Source: an uncultured Lachnospiraceae bacterium
GTDB taxonomy: Bacteria; Bacillota; Clostridia; Lachnospirales; Lachnospiraceae
Reading direction: 5' to 3'
Assembly (NCBI GenBank): GCA_947565425.1
Contig: CANOFW010000018.1
Location: 1 to 63,731 of the forward strand
Length of the DNA stretch: 63,731 bases
Both the position numbers and the translations under genes were made by a program. The notes under the pieces are model-generated. The model did no database searches. It was given only the letters and a program-made list of their open reading frames with translations, and was not told the DNA's origin. Below, piece after piece: positions 43,534-52,300 of the stretch. The stretch's first letter is position 1, and each line of letters begins with the position of its first letter.

Positions 43534-44214
43534 ATGAAACGTTCAGAGATTAATAAAGCATTAAAGGAAATGGAAGCTATGATTCAGGAGCATAAATTTG
43601 CACTGCCGCCGTTTTGTAATTTTACACCCGAGGAGTGGAAGGAAAAGAATCATGAGTACGATGAAATCCGGGACAATATGTTGGGGTGGGATATTACGGA
43701 TTATGGTTTGGGAAAATTTGACGAAGTGGGATTTTCGCTGATTACCATTCGCAATGGAAATCCCAAAATGGACAAGTATACCAAGACTTATGCAGAAAAG
43801 CTTTTATATATCAAGGAGGGGCAAATGGCTCCCATGCATTTTCACTGGATGAAAATGGAGGATATTATTAACCGGGGCGGCGGCAACGTGCTGATTCGTG
43901 TGTATAACTCCACGGAGGACGGGAAGTTTGCCGACACGGATGTAACCGTGCATTGTGATGGCAGGGAATTTACCGTTCCGGCAGGCACTCAGGTGCGCCT
44001 TTGTCCAGGGGAGAGCATTACCATTTACCAGGGAATGTATCATGATTTTGAGTTGGAGGAAGGCACAGGACCAGTACTGTTAGGAGAAGTCTCTATGTGC
44101 AATGACGATGAAAATGACAATCGTTTTTATGAGCCGATTGGAAGGTTCCCTGCCATTGAGGAAGATGAAGAGCCTTACCGACTGTTGTGTAACGAGTATC
44201 CCAAGGCAGAATAG
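43534..44214 (+). CDS. D-lyxose/D-mannose isomerase, cupin family
   Basis: 226 residues of the D-lyxose ketol-isomerase family (YdaE/sigma-B-regulated type), converting D-lyxose to D-xylulose and also D-mannose to D-fructose. Cupin metal ligands are visible in MAPMHFHWMKMEDIINRGGG (His, His, Glu) and GMYHDFELEEG (His). Start ATG 43534 has AAAAGGAGAAGAAA. It follows the truncated transporter and precedes a cupin and a PfkB kinase, a small sugar-use operon. Confidence 0.88.
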   Translation: MKRSEINKALKEMEAMIQEHKFALPPFCNFTPEEWKEKNHEYDEIRDNMLGWDITDYGLGKFDEVGFSLITIRNGNPKMDKYTKTYAEKLLYIKEGQMAPMHFHWMKMEDIINRGGGNVLIRVYNSTEDGKFADTDVTVHCDGREFTVPAGTQVRLCPGESITIYQGMYHDFELEEGTGPVLLGEVSMCNDDENDNRFYEPIGRFPAIEEDEEPYRLLCNEYPKAE

Positions 44215-44242
44215 AGGGCAGAGGGAAAATGAGGAGGACAAA

Positions 44243-44665
44243 ATGGCATTAATAGAATGTATTACGAAAGAAGCATTTGCACCCTTTGGGAGTGTGATTG
44301 AAATTCCGCAAGGGGGCGAGGATGGCTTCTACATTGTGGAAGCAGAAGAGGAGGCGCCGTGGAGATTGGCTGTTTGTCGTTATAATAACCGCAGCGTCCG
44401 GCAGTTTGAATGCCATCCATATTCAAAGGAGAGTTTTGAACCACTAAAGGGAATTACCGTTTTATTGGTTGCGGAACACGATACACCGCAGGAGTTTCAT
44501 GTTTTTATCTTGGATAAACCCATTTGTCTGAAAAAAGGGGTCTGGCATCAGGTTCTCTCACTGACGGATGAGGCGCAGGTGAAAATTACGGAAAATCTGG
44601 AAGTAACTGCGGAATTTTACGATCTGCAAGAGCCGGTCGGTGTTGGAACTTGCGTGATAGGATAA
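44243..44665 (+). CDS. Ureidoglycolate lyase-like cupin
   Basis: 140 residues. The layout (TKEAFAPFGSVIEIPQG near the N-terminus, HVFILDKPICLKKGVWHQVL in the second half) is that of the AllA/ureidoglycolate lyase cupin family. No allantoin genes are nearby, so within this operon it more likely serves sugar metabolism, for example as an isomerase- or mutarotase-like accessory. GAGGAGGACAAA precedes the ATG. Confidence 0.75.
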   Translation: MALIECITKEAFAPFGSVIEIPQGGEDGFYIVEAEEEAPWRLAVCRYNNRSVRQFECHPYSKESFEPLKGITVLLVAEHDTPQEFHVFILDKPICLKKGVWHQVLSLTDEAQVKITENLEVTAEFYDLQEPVGVGTCVIG

Positions 44666-44682
44666 CCAATGGAGGGACGAAG

Positions 44683-45639
44683 ATGAAAGAAATAGATGTA
44701 ACAGCTCTGGGAGAGATGTTGATTGATTTTACACAGAATGGGGAAAGTCCGCAGGGAAATCCGTTGTTTGAGGCAAATCCAGGCGGTGCGCCTTGCAATG
44801 TATTGGCGATGTTAGCAAAACTTGGGCGTAGCACTGCGTTTATTGGAAAAGTGGGAAAGGATTTTTTTGGAAACCAATTAAAGGATGCAGTGCAGGAGGT
44901 GGGAATCCTTGCAGATCATATACGTATGGATGAAAAAGTCCACACGACGTTGGCATTGGTGCATACATATGCAGATGGAGACCGAGATTTTTCTTTTTAC
45001 CGGAACCCGGGGGCAGATATGATGCTGACGGAAGATGAGGTTCCCGAAGAACTTATCCGCAATTCTAAAATTTTTCATTTTGGCACTTTGTCCATGACCC
45101 ATGAGGGTGTGCGTAAAGCGACGAAAAGAGCGTTGAAGATTGCAAAGGAAGCTGGCGATTTGATTTCTTTTGATCCTAACTTGCGTCCGCCTTTGTGGGA
45201 ATGCTTAGAGGATGCCCGGGAACAAGTTTTATATGGGTTGGGGCAGTGCGATATTTTAAAGATTTCAGATAATGAGATTCAATGGTTGACGCAGGAGGAA
45301 GATTATACGAAAGGCGTAGCGTGGATCAATGAGCGTTACCAGATTCCGTTGATATTAGTGTCTATGGGAAAGGAAGGAAGCCGTGCCTATTATAAAGGCG
45401 AGATGGTAGAGGCAAATGCATTCCCACGGGAGGACACCATTGAAACAACTGGCGCTGGAGACACATTTTGCGGATGTGTCCTGAATTATATTTTAGAGCA
45501 TGGACTGGAGCAGCTTGGAAAAAGCGAGTTGCTAGAAATGCTTACATTCGCCAATGCAGCAGCGTCCTTGATAACGACCAGAAAGGGTGCCTTGCGCGTG
45601 ATGCCTTCTAAGGAGGAGGTTTTGCAAAATATGGGATAA
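44683..45639 (+). CDS. PfkB-family carbohydrate kinase (fructokinase-like)
   Basis: 318 residues. GEMLIDFTQNG and the NPGGAPCNVLAMLAKLG substrate region near the N-terminus, ISFDPNLRPPLW in the middle and the ATP/anion motif ETTGAGDTFCGCVL (about residues 246-259) give a PfkB kinase close to fructokinases. It would phosphorylate fructose made by the isomerase at 43534. Start at 44683 has GGAGGGACGAAG; an upstream in-frame start overlaps the cupin gene. Confidence 0.9.
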   Translation: MKEIDVTALGEMLIDFTQNGESPQGNPLFEANPGGAPCNVLAMLAKLGRSTAFIGKVGKDFFGNQLKDAVQEVGILADHIRMDEKVHTTLALVHTYADGDRDFSFYRNPGADMMLTEDEVPEELIRNSKIFHFGTLSMTHEGVRKATKRALKIAKEAGDLISFDPNLRPPLWECLEDAREQVLYGLGQCDILKISDNEIQWLTQEEDYTKGVAWINERYQIPLILVSMGKEGSRAYYKGEMVEANAFPREDTIETTGAGDTFCGCVLNYILEHGLEQLGKSELLEMLTFANAAASLITTRKGALRVMPSKEEVLQNMG

Positions 45640-45723
45640 GTTCACTTATGAATGGCTGGGCATTCGAGGGATGTTCGTTTCGTGCGGACCGAAGCGGAGA
45701 GCTTGCCTCAAAGACTAAAGAAT

Positions 45724-45776
45724 GAATCCCCGGATTGTGTTGCACCACAGTCCGGGGATTCTTCTTTTCTTTTTAT
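45724..45776 (+). terminator. Terminator of the sugar isomerase-kinase operon
   Basis: GAATCCCCGGACTGTGG-type stem: GAATCCCCGGATTGTG pairs with CACAGTCCGGGGATTC around a short loop, followed by TTCTTTTCTTTTT. Confidence 0.92.
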
Positions 45777-46010
45777 AGCGGCAAAGCACCCGCTAGGCTA
45801 TCTGTTGATCTTGTCGTTAGCATACTATCCGATATTCTTGTAGCGTTTTTCTGAAGCTTTTTTCTTGGGATTGTGGCTATCGCAATCATGATGTGAAAAA
45901 CTCGAAGATTTAAATTGAAAGTTTTTACCATAGTATGTATAATGTAGAAGAATTGGCAATTGTTGCTTATAATGTTGTTGCATAAGGAAAAAGTGATATG
46001 GAGGAAACTT

Positions 46011-47285
46011 ATGATTGGGTTTTTAGGTAAATTTGTTTTTCTGCTGGCGTTTGTGGTACTGCTGGGGTATTTTAATGAGAAGGTGACGAAACTTACGCAT
46101 GAAATTTCGCTCATGCTCTTCTCGTTCCTGGCGGGCAGCGTGTTTCTGGTAATAGGAACAGCTTTTGGGAATATTTCTTCTGTACAGGTATTCCTGGAAC
46201 AGGTGCAGGTATTTGATTTGGAAATGTTTCTTGTCAAAGGCGTATTGTGTTTTATGTTATTTGCAGGTTCCTGTCACATGCGCCTTGCCGATTTGAAAAA
46301 ATATGCCAAAGGGGTCACGGTTCTGGCCGTGGGCGCGACATTCCTGGGCGCGGTATTTTATGGGCTTCTCTTTTATGGGGCGTCCTATTTTCTGGGGATG
46401 CATATGCCGCTTCCTGTCTGCCTGATGTTCGGTAGCGTGGTGGCGCCGACCGATCCGATTGCCGCCACCAGTATATTGAAGAAATTCAACCTGCCCTCCG
46501 GCATTGGCTTTACCATTGAAGGAGAATCTTTGTTTAATGATGGCGTGGGCGTGGCTCTGTTTGTCTGTTTTTCCGGGCTGGTTACAGCGCAGGAGAACGG
46601 AGGGGTTCTCTTTGTGCTGTTTAAGGAACTGTTTGGGGCAATACTGGTGGGCTGTGTGGTAACGGTAATTTGCTTTCTGATTTTCAGCAGGACTAGAGAT
46701 GAAGCAAGGCAGATATTTACAAGCCTTCTTGCCGTATCTATGTCGTATCTTTTGTGTGATGTGCTTGGATTCTCGGGTGCAATTGCATCTGTAGTGTGCG
46801 GAATTCTTTTTTCGGCGCTCAGGGATTGGCAGGAGCAAAAAGGCATGCCTATGGAACTGCAGCAGTTTGATAGCTTCTGGGAGATACTGGATAACCTGCT
46901 GAATTCGGTCTTGTATGTTATTTTGGGATTATCGTTTTTGCACATTCTACAGATGCCGGATGTTTTTCTGCTGTCGTTGGTCGCAATTGCCGCCAATCTG
47001 CTTGCGCGCTCGGGAAGTCTGGGAATTTCCGTCCTGTTTTTGCGGGAATTGCCTGATGGATACGACAGGGGCAGTTTTATCAAACTGCTTACCTGGGGAG
47101 GGCTGCGCGGCGGACTGTCGGTTGCGCTTGCCATGAGCACAAGGTCGATGCTGGATGAGAATACATATTATATCGTGCTGGGCTGCACGTATGCAATTGT
47201 GTTTTTCACCACGATTGTCCAGGGGCTGACGATGAAGAGGGTTTATCAGGGTATAGAGAGAAAAAGAGTTAATAAATGTAAGTAG
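46011..47285 (+). CDS. Na+/H+ (cation/proton) antiporter, CPA1 family
   Basis: 424 residues, about twelve hydrophobic helices. VVAPTDPIAATSILKKFNLP, EGESLFNDGVGVALFV (the ND motif of electroneutral CPA1 antiporters) and LTWGGLRGGLSVALAMS are family motifs. GGAGGAAACTT precedes the ATG at 46011. Stands alone; it presumably handles pH and sodium stress. Convergent with the small DUF1905-type gene. Confidence 0.93.
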   Translation: MIGFLGKFVFLLAFVVLLGYFNEKVTKLTHEISLMLFSFLAGSVFLVIGTAFGNISSVQVFLEQVQVFDLEMFLVKGVLCFMLFAGSCHMRLADLKKYAKGVTVLAVGATFLGAVFYGLLFYGASYFLGMHMPLPVCLMFGSVVAPTDPIAATSILKKFNLPSGIGFTIEGESLFNDGVGVALFVCFSGLVTAQENGGVLFVLFKELFGAILVGCVVTVICFLIFSRTRDEARQIFTSLLAVSMSYLLCDVLGFSGAIASVVCGILFSALRDWQEQKGMPMELQQFDSFWEILDNLLNSVLYVILGLSFLHILQMPDVFLLSLVAIAANLLARSGSLGISVLFLRELPDGYDRGSFIKLLTWGGLRGGLSVALAMSTRSMLDENTYYIVLGCTYAIVFFTTIVQGLTMKRVYQGIERKRVNKCK

Positions 47286-47350
47286 AATGTAGATTTGATG
47301 CTGGATAAAGGAAAAGTCCCGGCTACATGACAACGGACATGCGGAGTGTT

Positions 47351-47632
47351 TTATTCCCGTTCCTGTATCGTAACTGCGACCACATCCCCCGGCTGTTTCC
47401 CTATCTTTGCGAGGATGTCTTTGCGCAGGCCGATAATGTAACATACGCTGCCGTCTGCGTTTTTGACGCCCATATTGACAATGCTGCCGTCATAGGGTTC
47501 GCCGTCAAAAGTGGCGTGCACTTTTATTCTTCCCCTGCCAAATTCTTTGCGAATATCATAGGGGAAGACGACATAGGCGCCGCCTTTTTGCTCGGCATTA
47601 TAAATTTTCGATTCATATTCATAAGTTTTCAT
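47351..47632 (-). CDS. DUF1905-family small protein
   Basis: 93 residues with EYESKIYNAEQKGGAYVVFP, EFGRGRIKVHATFDGEPYDGS and GLRKDILAKIGKQPGDVVAV, the barrel-like DUF1905 fold, function unknown. Eight bases downstream of the LacI regulator gene on the same strand. Confidence 0.85.
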   Translation of the reverse strand: MKTYEYESKIYNAEQKGGAYVVFPYDIRKEFGRGRIKVHATFDGEPYDGSIVNMGVKNADGSVCYIIGLRKDILAKIGKQPGDVVAVTIQERE

Positions 47633-47640
47633 ATTTATTG

Positions 47641-48663
47641 TTACCTCGATTTTGCGGGAGCTGCACAGCTTTTGCGTTCTACCAAGTGATGCGGGACAAT
47701 AATCTTGGTTGGCAGCAGCGATGGGTCCTCAATATGGTTAATTATTTGCGAGGCGGCTTCAATGCCAAGCTGACGGGAATTGATGTCAATGGAGGTCAGC
47801 GGTGGGGAAGTCAGCCTTGCAGCAATAGAATTGTTGAAAGATACAATCGACAAATCCTCGGGAATCCGCAGGTTCATCTGCGATGCGGTATGTGCCAGCA
47901 CCAGCGCGTGAATATCATCGTTTGCAATAAAAGCAGTTGGACGTTCTTTCATGGAGAGCGTCTTTTTTATTTCCTCCGGGTCTTCATAAGGGATAAAAGG
48001 AATCTCAATATAATATTCGGGGCAAAAAGGGATGTTCTGTTCGGCTAGCGCCAGGATATATCCCGATTTCCGGTCGGCGGAAAAAATACGGGCGCTGTCG
48101 CAGCCGAGGTAAGCGATGCGCTCGTGGCCCAGGGAAATCAGATAGGACGTGGCGTCTCTGGCGGCCTGTATATTGTCGTTATCAATGTAGATCGTATCTT
48201 GAATATATTTGTCAGCTTTCCCGATAATCACAAATTGTATTCCTTCCCCATAGAGATAGTCGACAATGGGGTCTTGACGGGAGGAGTAGAGCAGGATAAT
48301 ACCGTCTAATCGTTCCTCTTTGAGCATCTGCCGCATACATTGCAGTATTTCATCGGTGGAGGCGCCGGTGATAAGCGTGGTAAAATATTGTTTCTGATTG
48401 CAGAATTGACTGATGCCGCGCATTGTCTCCAGAAAAAAAGAGTTCTCGTAGGTATCTTTCTCCGAGACGGGCAGGACGATGCCAATGGTCTTTGTATTGG
48501 GTGAAGCAATGGGGGCGCTGGGTTCATAGCCAAGCTCTTGCATTGCTTTTCGTACTTTTTCTTTTGTCTGTTCGCTGATAGACGGGTGGTTCGTGCAAGT
48601 GCGCGATACGGTGGATGGCGATACGCCGGCTAACCGTGCCACTTCTTTGATGGTTATACTCAT
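47641..48663 (-). CDS. LacI/GalR-family regulator, MalR-like
   Basis: 340 residues. N-terminal helix-turn-helix ITIKEVARLAGVSPSTVSRT (residues 3-22) with hinge helix, then a periplasmic-binding-protein-like ligand domain (TIGIVLPVSEKDTYENSFFLE, GHERIAYLGCDSAR, DLSIVSFNNS). It is divergent from the PTS-malQ operon, and ACGCA-N6-TGCGT at 48875-48890 has the geometry of MalR operators. Repressor of maltose/glucoside genes is the likely role. The DUF1905 gene follows directly. Confidence 0.9.
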   Translation of the reverse strand: MSITIKEVARLAGVSPSTVSRTCTNHPSISEQTKEKVRKAMQELGYEPSAPIASPNTKTIGIVLPVSEKDTYENSFFLETMRGISQFCNQKQYFTTLITGASTDEILQCMRQMLKEERLDGIILLYSSRQDPIVDYLYGEGIQFVIIGKADKYIQDTIYIDNDNIQAARDATSYLISLGHERIAYLGCDSARIFSADRKSGYILALAEQNIPFCPEYYIEIPFIPYEDPEEIKKTLSMKERPTAFIANDDIHALVLAHTASQMNLRIPEDLSIVSFNNSIAARLTSPPLTSIDINSRQLGIEAASQIINHIEDPSLLPTKIIVPHHLVERKSCAAPAKSR

Positions 48664-48763
48664 AATATTTTCCTTATCCCAGAATGAAATGTCATATGTT
48701 TCTAAATACTAGTATAAGAAATGAGAATGCAAAAGTCAATGTAAAGCAAATAGGCAAAATTAA

Positions 48764-48859
48764 TATGTGTAACAGTTCCGCTCATAGCCGGCATAATATG
48801 CTCATTCATGTTAGCGTGATTCGCCCATTATGCCTGGCTATGGCTGAACTGTTACACAT
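48764..48859. repeat. 96-bp imperfect palindrome
   Basis: The left arm starting ATGTGTAACAGTTC (48764) and the right arm ending GAACTGTTACACAT (48859) pair over about 37 bases with few mismatches, enclosing a loop of about 22 bases (TCATTCATGTTAGCGTGATTC region). It sits between the divergent regulator and PTS genes. The ends look like terminal inverted repeats of a small repetitive element; a regulatory hairpin is also possible. Confidence 0.7.
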
Positions 48860-48874
48860 ACATTGTGCAAAATA

Positions 48875-48890
48875 ACGCAAAACAATGCGT
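48875..48890. promoter_or_regulatory. MalR/LacI-type operator
   Basis: ACGCAAAACAATGCGT, a 16-bp inverted repeat ACGCA-N6-TGCGT, is the same size and outer sequence as the recalled MalR operator ACGCAAACGTTTGCGT. The related ATGCAAATATTGCGCAAAT lies at 49021-49039, closer to the PTS gene, with the central TTGCGCAA palindrome common in LacI-family sites. Confidence 0.55.
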
Positions 48891-49020
48891 AAAATTGCGT
48901 AGAGTATTATTAATGATTGTGCAAAATAGAGAAAGTAAGAGGAAAAAGAAAAGAAGCATTGATAAATTTGTAAAAACGCGATATATTGAATATAAATAAA
49001 CACAACGCAACGCAATTTTA

Positions 49021-49039
49021 ATGCAAATATTGCGCAAAT
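49021..49039. promoter_or_regulatory. Second LacI-family operator-like site
   Basis: ATGCAAATATTGCGCAAAT contains the 8-bp palindrome TTGCGCAA with central CG and GCAA-ATA-TTGC overlapping it. It is 60 bases before the PTS start codon, suitable for repression. Confidence 0.4.
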
Positions 49040-49099
49040 AGAAAAATATTTGCATTATGCAAGAAAAATAATTCAAAAAGAGGATAGGAGGAAGGAAAA

Positions 49100-51358
49100 A
49101 TGGGAGAGATTAAGATTTTATCTCCGCTCAATGGAAAGGCAATTCCGATAGAAGAGGTTCCGGATGACGTCTTTGCAGAGAAAATTATGGGAGACGGTGT
49201 GGCAATCATGCCCACAGATGGCGCAATCTACAGTCCGGTGGACGGAACGGTCGCAACCGTAGCCGAGACGCTGCATGCGTATGGGTTCGAGACGGAGGAC
49301 GGCGTGGAAATGCTTGTGCATTTTGGCCTGGAGACAGTAGCCCTTGAGGGGAAAGGCTTTACCTCGCATGTGCAGGAGGGGGATTCGGTAAAAGTGGGGC
49401 AGTTGGTTGCCGAAGTGGACATGGATTTTTTAAAGGAACAGGGAATTAATATGGTAACGCCGGTAGTAATCTGTGACGGTGCAGACGACGAGACGCTGCG
49501 TTTTACTTATGGGGAAGTGAAAGCCGGGGATATGCTGGTTAAAAGTGGAGCCGCGGGACAGGCGGATGAGCAGCCGGTGAATGCGCAGGATAAAAATGCG
49601 CAGGATAAAAACGTGCAAAAAGAGGCAGAAAGCGTTGCCGGTAAGGATGCGCAAAAAGAGACGAAAAACATTTCAGGCAAGGATGCGCAAAAAGAAACAG
49701 AGAAACAGCCAAAGAAGAAAAAGAAGTTTGCAATTAATTTTGATTTTTTGCAGAAACTAGGGAAGGTGCTTATGACGGTTATTGCCGTGATGCCGGCGGC
49801 TGGCCTGATGATTAGTATCGGAAATCTGATCGTCATTGCCGGGGGCGACGTCGGTATTGTGCAAACGGTTGGCAATACGGTGGCAGAAATTGGTTGGGCG
49901 ATTATCAATAACCTTCATCTTTTATTTGCAGCGGCAATTGGTGGTTCCTGGGCAAAGGAGCGTGCCGGCGGCGCATTTGCAGCAGTCATTTCCTTTGTGT
50001 TGATTAATAAAGTGACAGGCGTTGTTTTTGGTGTGACGGCGGATATGCTCAACTCTGCGGATGCTGTCACGCATACCTTGTTCGGGCAGGAAATTCCGGT
50101 GGCGGATTATTTTGTAAATGTGCTCAATGCGCCAGCTTTGAATATGGGTGTATTTGTAGGTATCATCGCCGGATTTGTAGGCGCGACGGCTTATAATAAA
50201 TATTATAATTTCCGTAAACTTCCCGATGCGTTATCCTTCTTTAACGGCAAACGTTTCGTACCGTTGGTGGTTATCTTCTATTCCACGGTTACGGCATTGG
50301 TGTTGAGTGTGATCTGGCCGGTTGTACAGACAGGAATCAATAATTTTGGTATCTGGATTGCCAATTCTTCCGATACCTCGCCGGTTTTGGCGCCGTTTAT
50401 ATACGGGACATTGGAGCGTTTGCTGCTGCCGTTCGGATTACATCATATGTTGACGATTCCCATGAATTACACTTCTTTTGGAGGTACTTATACCGTGCTT
50501 ACCGGAGCGAATGCAGGCACGCAGGTATTTGGACAGGACCCACTGTGGTTAGCATGGGTGACAGATTTGATTAACTTTAAGGGAGCCGGGGATATGGCGT
50601 CTTACAATGAACTTCTGACAACGGTAACGCCGGCCCGTTTTAAGGTTGGGCAGATGATTGGAGCGACCGGGCTTTTGATGGGATTTGCACTGGCAATGTA
50701 CCGCAGGGTGGAGCCGGAGAGAAAGAAACAGTATAAGTCGGTATTTCTTTCTATCGTGGCAGCCGTATTCTTGACAGGCGTTACGGAGCCGCTTGAGTTC
50801 ATGTTTATGTTTGCGGCGCTTCCGTTATATATTATCTATGCAATTTTGCAAGGTCTTGCCTTCGCCTTGGCGGGCGTTTTCGACCTTCGTTTACACTCCT
50901 TCGGCAATCTGGAATTTATCACGAGGATTCCCATGTCGTTAAAGGCGGGGCTGGGCGGAGATATCTTGAACTTTGTCATCAGCGTGGTGGTATTTTTCTC
51001 CATCGGCTATGCGGTCGCGTACTTTATGATTGGTAAGTTTAAGTTTGCCACACCGGGACGTCTGGGCAATTATCTCGATGAAGAAGAAGCCGGCGAGGGC
51101 GGTGAGAAATCTGCGGCAGGCGGAAACGAGCAGGCAGAGAAAATTATTGCTTTGCTTGGCGGCAGAGAAAATATTACCTTGGTAGACGCTTGTATGACGC
51201 GGCTGCGCGTGACGGTGAAGGACGTGAATAAGGTAGCGGAGCTGCCAGAGTGGAAAGCGCAGGGGGCCATGGGCCTGATTAAGAAAGATAATGGTATTCA
51301 GGCGGTGTATGGACCGAAGGCAGATGTTTTGAAATCGGATATCAATGATATATTATAA
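49100..51358 (+). CDS. PTS glucose/maltose-type permease, fused EIIA-EIIC-EIIB
   Basis: 752 residues. EIIA (crr-like) comes first with the phospho-His in VEMLVHFGLETV (H74). A charged linker (about 155-212) contains repeated NAQDKN and GKDAQKET units. EIIC follows with about ten helices and VTEPLEFMFMFAALPLY; EIIB is last with the phospho-Cys in LVDACMTRLRVTV (about 698). The A-C-B order differs from the more usual C-B-A order. With malQ downstream and a MalR-like repressor upstream, maltose or glucose is the likely substrate. GGATAGGAGGAAGGAAAA precedes the ATG. Confidence 0.92.
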   Translation: MGEIKILSPLNGKAIPIEEVPDDVFAEKIMGDGVAIMPTDGAIYSPVDGTVATVAETLHAYGFETEDGVEMLVHFGLETVALEGKGFTSHVQEGDSVKVGQLVAEVDMDFLKEQGINMVTPVVICDGADDETLRFTYGEVKAGDMLVKSGAAGQADEQPVNAQDKNAQDKNVQKEAESVAGKDAQKETKNISGKDAQKETEKQPKKKKKFAINFDFLQKLGKVLMTVIAVMPAAGLMISIGNLIVIAGGDVGIVQTVGNTVAEIGWAIINNLHLLFAAAIGGSWAKERAGGAFAAVISFVLINKVTGVVFGVTADMLNSADAVTHTLFGQEIPVADYFVNVLNAPALNMGVFVGIIAGFVGATAYNKYYNFRKLPDALSFFNGKRFVPLVVIFYSTVTALVLSVIWPVVQTGINNFGIWIANSSDTSPVLAPFIYGTLERLLLPFGLHHMLTIPMNYTSFGGTYTVLTGANAGTQVFGQDPLWLAWVTDLINFKGAGDMASYNELLTTVTPARFKVGQMIGATGLLMGFALAMYRRVEPERKKQYKSVFLSIVAAVFLTGVTEPLEFMFMFAALPLYIIYAILQGLAFALAGVFDLRLHSFGNLEFITRIPMSLKAGLGGDILNFVISVVVFFSIGYAVAYFMIGKFKFATPGRLGNYLDEEEAGEGGEKSAAGGNEQAEKIIALLGGRENITLVDACMTRLRVTVKDVNKVAELPEWKAQGAMGLIKKDNGIQAVYGPKADVLKSDINDIL

Positions 51359-51370
51359 AGGAAAAATATT

Positions 51371-52291
51371 ATGAAAATCATGACATTAAACGCGCACAGT
51401 CATGGCGTGGATTTGCCAATAAGCGTATTTGAGGATAATCTTGCTCATCTGGCAGATTACATTTGGCAGCAGCAGATTGATGTAATTGCCTTACAGGAGG
51501 CGTGCCAGACGCAGAGCGAAGATACTGTGAAAACAGAACAAGTTCACGGATTTATAGCGGCGGTCGGTGAAGAAGAAATTCATGATTTGCCTTCGGCGGT
51601 CGGTGAAGAAGAAATTCATGATTTGCCTTCGGCGGACAAAAAGACAGTCATCCGGCGGGATAATTATGTATGGCGTCTGATGCAAAAACTGGAGCAAAAA
51701 GGCTGTCGATATGACTGGACCTGGGACGGCATAAAAACGGGATATGGGATATTTGACGAGGGGCTTGCTATCATCAGCAAGTTCCCCATTGAACATGTGC
51801 AATCGTATTATCTTTCCCATTCCCGCGATTATCAGAACTGGAAGACGAGAAAAGCAATTGCGGCGGACGTTTGTGTCGGAGCGCAAAAGGTTTGTTTTGT
51901 CTGTACGCATCTGGGCTGGTGGGGGGATGAGGAAGAACCGTTTGCCAGCCAGATGGATTTGCTTCAAAAGGCGCTGTCCGAAAAGAAAGGAAACATTTTT
52001 CTGCTGGGCGATTTTAACAGTCCGGCAGATGAGAGGAATACAGGCTACGATTATGTGAAAAGCTATGGATGGCTGGACACCTGGCAGCTCGCCGGAAACG
52101 ACGGACATGAGAGAACCGTTCCGGGAAAAATTGACGGATGGAGCGAGGAAGCAGAAAAAGGGTTATGTATCGACTATATTTGGGCGAACTATCCGGCGAA
52201 CGTCGTCTCTTCGCAAGTCGTACTTTCCGGCCAGAAGGAGCCGGTGATTTCAGATCATTTTGCAATATTAGCGGAAATTCGTGAGAAATGA
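51371..52291 (+). CDS. Endonuclease/exonuclease/phosphatase-fold protein
   Basis: 306 residues. MKIMTLNAHS (Asn), IDVIALQEAC (Glu), FVCTHLGWWG (His), LLGDFNSPAD (Asp, Asn) and VISDHFAILAE (Asp, His) are the metal and catalytic residues of the EEP superfamily. Substrate unknown; in this operon a sugar phosphate or phospholipid phosphatase role is plausible. A 36-base unit is exactly duplicated at 51560-51631. It starts 12 bases after the PTS gene. Confidence 0.88.
   Translation: MKIMTLNAHSHGVDLPISVFEDNLAHLADYIWQQQIDVIALQEACQTQSEDTVKTEQVHGFIAAVGEEEIHDLPSAVGEEEIHDLPSADKKTVIRRDNYVWRLMQKLEQKGCRYDWTWDGIKTGYGIFDEGLAIISKFPIEHVQSYYLSHSRDYQNWKTRKAIAADVCVGAQKVCFVCTHLGWWGDEEEPFASQMDLLQKALSEKKGNIFLLGDFNSPADERNTGYDYVKSYGWLDTWQLAGNDGHERTVPGKIDGWSEEAEKGLCIDYIWANYPANVVSSQVVLSGQKEPVISDHFAILAEIREK
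51560..51631 (+). repeat. Exact 36-bp tandem duplication inside the EEP gene
   Basis: The 12-residue block AVGEEEIHDLPS occurs twice in a row and the two copies are identical at base level, with the first bases of a third copy behind. This insert lies in a loop before DKKTVIRRDNYVW. Identity of the copies indicates a recent slip or recombination; the frame is kept. Confidence 0.9.
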
Positions 52292-52300
52292 GGAAGAAGC

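Noticed and set aside
45652-45843. 63-codon frame after the PfkB kinase
   Set aside because: Runs through a strong intrinsic terminator; no ribosome binding site.
46385-47140. Long open frame opposite the Na+/H+ antiporter
   Set aside because: Low-complexity Ser/Arg/Lys-rich translation without membrane or family features; the antiporter on the plus strand explains the region.
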